Notes under the pieces: generated by a model
Databases searched by the model: none
Seen by the model: only the letters and a program-made list of their open reading frames with translations
Told to the model about the DNA's origin: nothing
Position numbers and translations under genes: made by a program
Part shown: piece by piece, positions 39,288 to 47,266 of the stretch
How the letters are laid out: every line of letters begins with the position of its first letter
How positions within the stretch are numbered: position 1 is the stretch's first letter
Assembly (NCBI GenBank): GCA_913050565.1
Contig: CAJWZW010000003.1
Coordinates: 1 to 59,875 of the forward strand
Length of the DNA stretch: 59,875 nucleotides
Source: an uncultured Synechococcus sp.
GTDB taxonomy: Bacteria; Cyanobacteriota; Cyanobacteriia; PCC-6307; Cyanobiaceae
Direction of reading: 5' to 3'

Positions 39288-40604
39288 ATGGCAACAGCAG
39301 GAAGGGCTGTCATGGGAACAACGACTGATCCATCCCGCCACCCGAACCTGTGGCCACCGTTCACCCAGATCGCATCAGCACCGATTCCCCAGAGAGTGAC
39401 CTCCGGTGAAGGTGCACTGCTGCACCGTGAGCAGGGGCAGCCGCTGATCGACGCCATCAGCAGCTGGTGGGTGACCTTGCACGGCCATGGACACCCTGTG
39501 ATGGCGCAGGCGATCGCGGATCAGGCTGCCCGGCTTGAGCAGGTGATCTTTGCGGACTTCACCCATGAACCGGCGGAACGGCTGGGAGAACGACTGAGTG
39601 CCCTCACGGGTCTTCAACGACTGTTCTTCTCCGACAACGGATCAACGGCCGTTGAAGTGGCATTGAAAATCGCCTGCCAGTGGTGGGTGAACCGAGGCGA
39701 GCCACGACACCAGATCGTTGCGTTCGACGGCGCGTACCACGGCGACACCTTCGGAGCGATGGCTGTTGGAGAGCGCAACCTGTTCAGTGAACCGTTTGAA
39801 GACAAGCTCTTTCCCGTGGCTCGCGTGCCCTGGCCTGCCACCTGGTGGCAGGACACCGATGTGAGCGAGAAGGAACAGGCTGCTCTGGCGGTGCTGGCGG
39901 AAACCCTTGAAACCCCAACAGCCGCCGTGATCCTCGAACCACTGCTGCAGGGTGCAGGTGGCATGACGATGGTGCGTGCGGAGTTTCTGCAAGCGGTGGA
40001 GGCCCAGATCCGCAAGGCCGGCGCCCTGTTGATCGCCGATGAAGTGCTGACGGGATTCGGGCGTTGCGGTGATTGGTTCGCCTCCCGGCGAGCTGGTATC
40101 CAGCCGGATCTGATGGCGCTCTCAAAAGGACTGACGGGAGGCTGTCTGCCCATGGGTGTGACCATGGCCAGCGAGCGGATCTTCTCCGCCTTCATCGGCG
40201 ATGACCCCACGCTCACCCTGTGGCATGGCCACAGTTTCACCGCCAACCCTCTGGGCTGCGCGGCTGCCAATGCCAGTCTGGATCTGCTTGAAGCACAGCC
40301 GGACGCCTTTCTGAACTTCGAACAGCGACATCGACCGCATCTGGAGCAGCTGCAGCGACATCAACGCGTGATCAATTGCCGCCTCACCGGCACCGTTGCA
40401 GCGTTCGATGTTGCCGTTGCAGGCGATTCGGGATATCTGAACCCCACAGGGCCCACGATCAAGCGGATCGCCATGGAGCACGGGGTTTTTCTGCGTCCAC
40501 TCGGCCAGGTGGTGTATCTGCTCCCTCCGCTGTGCATCACCGATGAGCAGCTCGAACGCTGCTACGACGCCATCGGCAACGCCCTGGATTCACTGGAGAA
40601 TTAA
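39288..40604 (+). CDS. bioA: Adenosylmethionine-8-amino-7-oxononanoate aminotransferase
   Basis: NLWPPFTQ; DAISSWWVTLHGHGHP; LIADEVLTGFGRCGDWF; start could also be 39312. Confidence 0.94.
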   Translation: MATAGRAVMGTTTDPSRHPNLWPPFTQIASAPIPQRVTSGEGALLHREQGQPLIDAISSWWVTLHGHGHPVMAQAIADQAARLEQVIFADFTHEPAERLGERLSALTGLQRLFFSDNGSTAVEVALKIACQWWVNRGEPRHQIVAFDGAYHGDTFGAMAVGERNLFSEPFEDKLFPVARVPWPATWWQDTDVSEKEQAALAVLAETLETPTAAVILEPLLQGAGGMTMVRAEFLQAVEAQIRKAGALLIADEVLTGFGRCGDWFASRRAGIQPDLMALSKGLTGGCLPMGVTMASERIFSAFIGDDPTLTLWHGHSFTANPLGCAAANASLDLLEAQPDAFLNFEQRHRPHLEQLQRHQRVINCRLTGTVAAFDVAVAGDSGYLNPTGPTIKRIAMEHGVFLRPLGQVVYLLPPLCITDEQLERCYDAIGNALDSLEN

Positions 40605-40870
40605 GGGCCAGCCTGAATGGCTGCGGTCACATCCTCTCTCGAGAGCCCGTAGGGCAGGGAGCAGGGCGAAACGTCCGCATCGCGGTTGTTCCAGACCACC
40701 ACAAGATCTTCACGTTCAAGGCGCAGCTCAGCTGTCCAGGCCTCCGTCTCCAGAGACCAGCGACAGCGGTCGCCATCGATCGGTTCAGCACCCAGGGTCA
40801 GCAGCCACTCCTCAAGAGCCCTCAGGGAGTGCTGATTGAGCGGCGTTGTCGGCGGTGGGAGCGGTGGCAT
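40601..40870 (-). CDS. DUF3143 family protein
   Basis: [22 protein letters not shown]...YGLSREDVTAAI; start at MPPLPPP. Confidence 0.75.
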   Translation of the reverse strand: MPPLPPPTTPLNQHSLRALEEWLLTLGAEPIDGDRCRWSLETEAWTAELRLEREDLVVVWNNRDADVSPCSLPYGLSREDVTAAIQAGP

Positions 40871-41357
40871 TGGACAGCCAGTCGGGAGATACCTGCCAGG
40901 CTCGCCCCTGAACCCCCGCAACACCAAGTCCGAGAACCAGACTCAGCAGCAAGGCCAGTCCCAGAAGCAACAGAGCAAACCATTCACCACCGGAAAGGGG
41001 GCGTCTCTCGCCGATCCCGTTCCAGCTGTTGCTGGACGGCATGGGCGGTGAAACAGGGGGGGGATTCAGGCGCAGCTGCTTCTGCTGCTGCAACTGAGCG
41101 TCATACCGGCGACGACGTTCCGGGTCCGCCAGAAGGTCGTAGGACTCGCGCAGAAGCTGAAAATCCCTCGCTGCTTCCACCGCAGGGCGGCTGGTGGTGT
41201 CGGGGTGCAGTGTCTTGCTGAGGCGGCGAAAGGCCTGCCGAAGTGTTTCGGAATCGGCCTGAGGGGACACCTCCAGTCGCTCGTAGTGGCTGAGCTTGCT
41301 CTGGGGCACACCGAACACCCGGTCATTCATCCTAGGAACAGTTGTTGCGAGACCCAT
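40812..41357 (-). CDS. J-domain protein with C-terminal TM helix
   Basis: [59 protein letters not shown]. Confidence 0.85.
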   Translation of the reverse strand: MGLATTVPRMNDRVFGVPQSKLSHYERLEVSPQADSETLRQAFRRLSKTLHPDTTSRPAVEAARDFQLLRESYDLLADPERRRRYDAQLQQQKQLRLNPPPVSPPMPSSNSWNGIGERRPLSGGEWFALLLLGLALLLSLVLGLGVAGVQGRAWQVSPDWLSNATAPTADNAAQSALPEGS

Positions 41358-42087
41358 GACCGACTCCGTCCCGGGAGCCGCGTTCTGGGACAGGATCGGC
41401 TGGACGCCGTCGACAGAGCAGCAGCAGCAGCTGCTCGCACTGCAGGGTGAGCTGCGTGACTGGAATCAGCGGGTGAATCTCACCCGACTGTTGGAGGGAG
41501 ACGATTACTGGATCAACCAGGTTTTTGACAGCCTCTGGCCTCTCCAATCGGAACTGAAGCAGCCGGAGCAACAGCGAACGGCCATTGACGTGGGAACCGG
41601 AGGGGGGTTTCCGGGGCTGGCCGTGGCGATCGCCCTGCCGAAAACACACGTCACCCTTCTGGATTCCGTTGGTCGCAAAACCGCCGCTGTGGAAGCCATG
41701 GCAGAGAGCATCGGCCTGAAGGATCGGATACGGGTGATCACCGATCGAATCGAAACCGCTGGACACAAGCCGGATCTGCGGGCCAGTTTCGATCTGGCCA
41801 TGGCCCGCGCCGTGGCCGCGGCCCCTGTCGTGGCGGAGTATCTGGTGCCACTTCTGAAGTCGAACGGAGAAGCTCTGCTTTACAGAGGCCAGTGGGAGCA
41901 AGCTGACACGACCCAACTGCAGCGTGCTCTCAAACCCCTGAAGGCTCAGCTTTCCTCAAAAGACATGTGCCAGCTCCCCGGCGATCGAGGCATCCGGAAT
42001 CTGCTGAGGCTGCGCCTGGTGAACCGCTGCCCGGATGCTTATCCGAGGGCGGTGGGCATCCCAACACGGCAACCCCTGGGCCAATGA
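41356..42087 (+). CDS. rsmG: 16S rRNA (guanine527-N7)-methyltransferase
   Basis: [43 protein letters not shown]. Confidence 0.93.
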   Translation: MTDSVPGAAFWDRIGWTPSTEQQQQLLALQGELRDWNQRVNLTRLLEGDDYWINQVFDSLWPLQSELKQPEQQRTAIDVGTGGGFPGLAVAIALPKTHVTLLDSVGRKTAAVEAMAESIGLKDRIRVITDRIETAGHKPDLRASFDLAMARAVAAAPVVAEYLVPLLKSNGEALLYRGQWEQADTTQLQRALKPLKAQLSSKDMCQLPGDRGIRNLLRLRLVNRCPDAYPRAVGIPTRQPLGQ

Positions 42088-42103
42088 GGCACAAGGCCGT
42101 GAT

Positions 42104-43306
42104 TCAAACGCTGCTCAGGCGCATCTGGGACTCACCGGCGAGGCGTTCCTTCAGAGCGCGGAGAATCCCGGGAATGCGATCCCGCCAGGGACTGTCACCC
42201 AGCACCGCCAGGAGCTGGCCGTCGTCAATGGACTCACCGAGGGCATCGGCATTGGAACCTGCGAACCAATGGCCTCCGCTTCCGAGCAATCGGTACCTGG
42301 CGCGGGCATAGCTCTCCAGATCCCAGGCTTCGAGAAGGTTGTGCAACCACAACAGCACCGGAAGGTTGATCCCGCCGGGTGTGTCCTGCCAGGACGGCAG
42401 TCCATGCCGCCAGGTGCTGAGCCAGTCATGGCCGAGAGCAGCGGCAGCAGCCAGATGAAGCCGTTCCTGTACCGGAGCAATGAGAGTTGAAGCATCCTCA
42501 AGGCGGGCGACGGCCTCGAGATGGCGTTCAAGATCTTCAGGGCGCGACGCTCCCACACTGATCGTGTGGACCCTGGGATCCCTGAGACAGAACAGATCGT
42601 TGAACACGATCGGGTGCAAGGGATCACACAGCTCCAGCAACCGCTGTGAAGGGGAATGCAGATGCCCGCCCTTGTCGGTGGGACTGATGATGAAGACCCC
42701 CATGTCCTGATCGCGTGCTGCATCCAGTGACGGGCCGTTGTCCTGACGGATGTAATACCAGTGCAGATTCACGTAATCGAAAGCGCCGCTGTTGCAGCTG
42801 GCGGTGATCAGCTCTGTCGGTCCGTGGGTTGAAAATCCGACATGGCCGATTCGTCCATCGGCCTGCCAGCGACGGACAACATCCATGCAGCCACCGGGCC
42901 GCAGTGTCTGATCAAGATGCTCCGGCAGGTTGATGCCATGGATCCCCAGAAGATCAAGACGACTGCAGTTGAGCCGCTCGAAGCTCAGCCTCAGCTCAGC
43001 CTCGAAAACATCAGGATCCTCCCGGGGAGGAACCTTGCTTTGCAGGATGCGACCGGGGTCCTCGCAGCGCGACAAAGCCCAGCCCAGCTGTCGTTCGGAG
43101 CTGCCGTAGTGGCGGGCGGTTTCCACATGATGGAAACCCTGGTCAACGGCCAGTTGAAGAGTTTCCTCGAGATTGACCTGAGACTCGCTGGTGATATCCG
43201 CAGCGGGCAGGTCGGTCCAGCTCTGCTGGAATCGCATCCCACCCAGGGAAAGAAGGGGAATCTGAAGTTCCGTTCGACCGAATCTGCGTGTCGGGAGACT
43301 CACCAT
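42104..43306 (-). CDS. Aldo/keto reductase
   Basis: RRFGRTELQIPLLSLGGMRFQQSW; GFHHVETARHYGSSERQLG; start at MVSLP gives an ATGA overlap with the ferredoxin stop. Confidence 0.87.
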   Translation of the reverse strand: MVSLPTRRFGRTELQIPLLSLGGMRFQQSWTDLPAADITSESQVNLEETLQLAVDQGFHHVETARHYGSSERQLGWALSRCEDPGRILQSKVPPREDPDVFEAELRLSFERLNCSRLDLLGIHGINLPEHLDQTLRPGGCMDVVRRWQADGRIGHVGFSTHGPTELITASCNSGAFDYVNLHWYYIRQDNGPSLDAARDQDMGVFIISPTDKGGHLHSPSQRLLELCDPLHPIVFNDLFCLRDPRVHTISVGASRPEDLERHLEAVARLEDASTLIAPVQERLHLAAAAALGHDWLSTWRHGLPSWQDTPGGINLPVLLWLHNLLEAWDLESYARARYRLLGSGGHWFAGSNADALGESIDDGQLLAVLGDSPWRDRIPGILRALKERLAGESQMRLSSV

Positions 43307-43674
43307 CAACCCTGGGGTCTGGCCTGAAGATTCTGGCGAATCAGTTGCTGCTGAAGCGACGGCAACGACTCGAATGGAACCCAGTGGATGCAATCCACCG
43401 GGCACGTGTCGATGGCTTCCTGAATGCAGTCAGTTGAATCGCCATCCTGGCGAATCGCTCTGGAACGACCGAGATCGGGCTCCATCACGAACGTGTTGGT
43501 GGCCACATGGGCGCAGTAACGACAACCGATGCAGGTGGATTCATCCACCCACACGGCTTTCTCTCGCAAGGCACCACCCAGAACCGGCTCACAGCCGGTT
43601 CGTTCGATTAACTCTCCGGCGAGAGTCTGAAAAGCAAGAACTGGGTCCAGAAACTGATCGTTGGCCAGAGTCAG
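43306..43674 (-). CDS. [4Fe-4S]-type ferredoxin; track start is TTG at 43569, extended start proposed at CTG 43674
   Basis: CIGCRYCAHVATNTF...CPVDCIHWVP; 35 further sense codons upstream of the TTG. Confidence 0.75.
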   Translation of the reverse strand: MTLANDQFLDPVLAFQTLAGELIERTGCEPVLGGALREKAVWVDESTCIGCRYCAHVATNTFVMEPDLGRSRAIRQDGDSTDCIQEAIDTCPVDCIHWVPFESLPSLQQQLIRQNLQARPQG

Positions 43675-44063
43675 GCGTCCCAGCGGGTGACGACGAGCTC
43701 AATGGAGCCGTCCTGGGTGACGCGCTGCTCGGACACCTGAAAACCTTCGCGATCCGTTGCTGAAAGAACGGTGTTGAGGGCGTAACGCTGGGTGAGTTTC
43801 GCCAGGAAACGCTCAATGGGGATGGTCTGCTTCCACAGATCAAGATCCGTCACCAGTTCGTAGGCACCGGTCTGATCATTCCAACGAAAACCCAGGTCGC
43901 CGCCCTCCTGCATGGCAACAGCAAGATCAGCAGTCACGGTCTGGCCGCGATAGCCGCGAACAGGCTTCTCACCCTGCTCAGGTGTGTAACCCAGATCTTC
44001 GAGGGCCTGAACCAGTGGCTCGAGCTGACGCAACTCTGTTTTTACGGTGCTGAAGTGAGACAT
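43671..44063 (-). CDS. ycf35: Ycf35 / DUF1257 family protein
   Basis: MSHFSTVKTELRQLEPLVQALEDLGYTPE...VRGYRGQTVTADLAV. Confidence 0.88.
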   Translation of the reverse strand: MSHFSTVKTELRQLEPLVQALEDLGYTPEQGEKPVRGYRGQTVTADLAVAMQEGGDLGFRWNDQTGAYELVTDLDLWKQTIPIERFLAKLTQRYALNTVLSATDREGFQVSEQRVTQDGSIELVVTRWDA

Positions 44064-44266
44064 CAGTTCAGTTGAGCGGGCAATGTCTGGTTCTGGGTTT
44101 CGGGTTGAAGGAAGGATTCCGCAGTGGATTCCCGACGTTCAACGGTTCCGAGTGCAGCCTCCAACTTTTCGGTGAGCTGCTGACACGTATCTCCGACAAC
44201 GCCTTCGACCCGCTCTTCCACACGACCATCCGGCCGGATGGTGAAACGAACCGTGCGTTGAGGCAT
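44063..44266 (-). CDS. DUF2997 family protein
   Basis: RTVRFTIRPDGRVEERVEGVVGDTCQQLTEKLEAALG; TGATG junction with ycf35. Confidence 0.8.
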   Translation of the reverse strand: MPQRTVRFTIRPDGRVEERVEGVVGDTCQQLTEKLEAALGTVERRESTAESFLQPETQNQTLPAQLN

Positions 44267-44349
44267 CCGGAGACGTGTTGAGGCACGCATGCTAATGGCG
44301 CAACTCTGAATTCGTTGCGGAGTTTGTTACACGCTGATGGTTCTGAAGC

Positions 44350-45159
44350 TCAGCCGATGAATCCTTCATCAAGAAGGGTCTGCAACCTGGCGAGAACGCC
44401 GGGATCTTCAAGCTGCTCCAGAGCGATTTTCGCTTCATCACGAACCGACGCCTCACCGTCATGAAGCAGGGAATTCACCAGTGCTTCCACCATCTCCTGC
44501 TGACGGGGAACAACGAGTTGCTCAAAAAGTCGTCCGAGGGCCCAGATGCAGTTGCTGCGCACCACTGGCTCGCTGTCGACCCGAAGACTCTGCAGCAGCT
44601 GCCCGGCAGCGGGATCAGCCTTGACAGGAGAGCGGCTTCCAGCCTCCGCCAGAGATCCCGGGCACCACAGCCTCACCGCAGAAATATCGATCTGCAGTGC
44701 CCGAATCAAGGGATTGAGGATGGGTGCATCGGGGAAATTGCCAAGGCTCCAGGCTGTTGCCTTGCGTACATAGGCATTGGAATCAGCCTGAAGCAATTTC
44801 AGCAACGGCTCCACAGCCTGCGGTGATGGATTCCGGCCCAGGGCATAAACCGCACTCATTCGCTCGACCGGGCAGGGCTGATCAAGCAGGGCCATCAACG
44901 GCGGTATCGCTCTGGGATCTCTGTGTTCACAGAACACACGCAGCCCCTGGAGGCGGTCGTCATGCCCCCCCTTGAGCCAGACAAGGCCCTGGTCGCAGGC
45001 GCGTGCGACTGCCTGTGAATCGTTGGTTTGTTCATCGGGTCCGATGGACTCCAACGGATCCAGATCCGCCTCGGCGGCAAGCTCTTCGGCCAACAGCTCC
45101 GGATCAAGAGCAAGGCTCGAAAGGCTTTGATCTTTCCTCCGGGCTTCGCTTTGAGTCAT
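44350..45159 (-). CDS. HEAT-repeat (CpcE/IaiH-like) protein
   Basis: Repeated PLMALLDQPCPVERMSAVYALGRNPSPQAVEPLLKLL units. Confidence 0.85.
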   Translation of the reverse strand: MTQSEARRKDQSLSSLALDPELLAEELAAEADLDPLESIGPDEQTNDSQAVARACDQGLVWLKGGHDDRLQGLRVFCEHRDPRAIPPLMALLDQPCPVERMSAVYALGRNPSPQAVEPLLKLLQADSNAYVRKATAWSLGNFPDAPILNPLIRALQIDISAVRLWCPGSLAEAGSRSPVKADPAAGQLLQSLRVDSEPVVRSNCIWALGRLFEQLVVPRQQEMVEALVNSLLHDGEASVRDEAKIALEQLEDPGVLARLQTLLDEGFIG

Positions 45160-45223
45160 GAGCTGATGTTAAGGCCGCCCCACCAACCCAGGGCGAACCA
45201 TCGGAGACAATGCCAATCCTGTC

Positions 45224-46303
45224 TTGACGACCATGGCGTCCCCGTCGCCAGCGCAGCGAACCGTGTTTCTCCACGTCGGGATGCACAAAACCGCCTCCAC
45301 TTACATCCAGAGGAGGCTGGTGAAAAATCGGGACCTGCTGCAGAAAAACGGCGTTCTGCTTCCTGCTCGCAGACAACAGAACAACACCCTGCTCAAGGCC
45401 ATCGTCCAGGAGCGATGGAAACCATGGGGACGATGGCTGAAACGTGCGGAAGTCAGGACGTGCAATCTGCTGATCTCCCATGAAGCGCTGTCGTCCTCGC
45501 TTCATCAGATCTGTCGCGATGGCGAAACCTCACATGGCCAATGGCTTGCCGATCAACTGAACCGGTGTGGGTGGAAACTCAAGGTGATTGGCTTCATCCG
45601 AGACCAGGAGAGCTACCTCAATTCTCGGTACACCCAGCTCGTCAAACGTCTTGCCGTCCGCTGCGATTTCACCACCTACACCGCGGGGGTGATGCGGGGA
45701 AACACCATCAGTGAATGCGACCTGATCACGCTGTTCGGCTGGCTGACCGGACTGCCCGAGGTTGAAAGGGTGATGATTCCCTTCGGTGCGAGCCGGGATC
45801 ACCACGGCCGCGGGCTTTCCAAGCGTCCGGACCCCTTCCGGCAACTTGCTGAGGAACTCGCACTGCCGGAGGCGGTGATCAGTCGCTGCAAACCCGCTCC
45901 TTCGCGCAATCAACAACCAGGACGTCTTGGCGTTGCGCTGGCTCTGGAAATCAGCAGATTCCTTGAGAGACATCAACCCATTGCGTTGACGCACCATTCG
46001 AAACAACTGCGGGGAGGGATTGAACGAATGGCCAAGGCCAAGGGATGGCCGGCTGAACCCTTCAATGGACTGGAGAGCAGCATTCAGCAGGCGATTCGCC
46101 ATCGATACGAGGCAAGCAACGCCGAGTTCTGCCGATGCTTCTGGCCTGAAATGACCTGGAGTGAGTTATTCGAGAGCCACCGAAAGGAATCTTCTGAACC
46201 CAGCGGAACATCAAGAGAAGAAGATGTTGAGCTGAATGCTTGCCGCAGGAAGGTCATCGCCGATAATCTCCCGGCCCAGATGGTGAATGAGCTTCCGGGA
46301 TGA
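45224..46303 (+). CDS. Sulfotransferase-like protein
   Basis: PAPS 5'-loop-like VFLHVGMHKTASTYIQ; 3'-binding-like VIGFIRDQESYLNSRYTQLV. Confidence 0.7.
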   Translation: MTTMASPSPAQRTVFLHVGMHKTASTYIQRRLVKNRDLLQKNGVLLPARRQQNNTLLKAIVQERWKPWGRWLKRAEVRTCNLLISHEALSSSLHQICRDGETSHGQWLADQLNRCGWKLKVIGFIRDQESYLNSRYTQLVKRLAVRCDFTTYTAGVMRGNTISECDLITLFGWLTGLPEVERVMIPFGASRDHHGRGLSKRPDPFRQLAEELALPEAVISRCKPAPSRNQQPGRLGVALALEISRFLERHQPIALTHHSKQLRGGIERMAKAKGWPAEPFNGLESSIQQAIRHRYEASNAEFCRCFWPEMTWSELFESHRKESSEPSGTSREEDVELNACRRKVIADNLPAQMVNELPG

Positions 46304-47097
46304 TCAAAAATTCCTTGTCCCGGCCGCTGATATCACTTTGCGACATCAGTCGAGATGTCAACAGCAGCAAAGACAACGTCAGACGTCTGCTTAAAAATGT
46401 GAGCTGGGAACTTCAGGAAGGGCAGAGAGTCGGGGTGATCGCTGAATCAATGCAGGAAGCCCATGCCTTTCTCGATTGCGCAGCGGGAATAACAACACCA
46501 CAGAGAGGACATGTCTCCATCCAGGCCCATGTGAGCTGGCCTCTGGGATCGAAGGGAGGATTGTCCAGCGTTCTCAGCGGCCGACAGAACGCTCGTTTCC
46601 TGCAGGGTGTCTATGGCCGTGGTGGACAGCAACGCAACGAACTCGATCAGATTGAAAAACTGGCGGATCTGGAGAAGAACTATTTCGACAAACCTCTCAA
46701 GAGCTACAACAAATACATGCGAGCAAGGTTTTATTTAGCAGTCTCGCTGGTCTTCGATTTTGATGTGTATGTGATACCTCAGCAGTTCGCCTGGAAATCA
46801 AACACAAGCTCTGAAAAAGTTCTTCGACTGCATCAAGCTCTGAGGGATCGAACGTCCGGTAAATCGATCCTGATGACCAACACCGACTTCAGCTTTCTTG
46901 GACAGTTCTGCGACGAAGGGATCGTGCTGGATCAGGGATCCATCGCTTACTCAGGATCCTTCTCCGACTGCCGAGCCTGGTACGAAGCCAACATCAGCAA
47001 GGCTCCGGAAGAAGACATCGACCTGCAGCTTGATCCTGAAGAGACAGTTCCGACCACCGAACTGGAGTCGGACATCCTCGAGGACGACCTGTGGTGA
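46300..47097 (+). CDS. KpsT-like ABC ATP-binding-subunit homolog with degenerate catalytic motifs (pseudo-ATPase)
   Basis: RVGVIAESMQEAHAFLDCAAGITTPQRGHVSIQAHVSWPLGSKGGLSSVLSGRQNARFLQGVYG collinear with KpsT but without Walker A/B residues. Confidence 0.75.
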   Translation: MIKNSLSRPLISLCDISRDVNSSKDNVRRLLKNVSWELQEGQRVGVIAESMQEAHAFLDCAAGITTPQRGHVSIQAHVSWPLGSKGGLSSVLSGRQNARFLQGVYGRGGQQRNELDQIEKLADLEKNYFDKPLKSYNKYMRARFYLAVSLVFDFDVYVIPQQFAWKSNTSSEKVLRLHQALRDRTSGKSILMTNTDFSFLGQFCDEGIVLDQGSIAYSGSFSDCRAWYEANISKAPEEDIDLQLDPEETVPTTELESDILEDDLW

Positions 47098-47131
47098 TCC
47101 AACCGGCATCAGGACCCGGACGAGACAGGAC

Positions 47132-47266
47132 CTAGCCAACGGGCGCTGGAGCCAACATGTCGCCCGGCAACCAGATGCGGGCACTGACCGCAAACAGAGC
47201 CATCGAGAACAGCAGAACGATCAAAACCGGCAGAACCGTCGACCGAAAAAACGACACCGCTCTCAT
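47132..47266 (-). CDS. Small single-TM protein (44 aa) coupled to the sodium:solute symporter, not in the supplied ORF track
   Basis: ATGA overlap with SSS stop; MRAVSFFRSTVLPVLIVLLFSMALFAVSARIWLPGDMLAPAPVG*. Confidence 0.7.
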   Translation of the reverse strand: MRAVSFFRSTVLPVLIVLLFSMALFAVSARIWLPGDMLAPAPVG

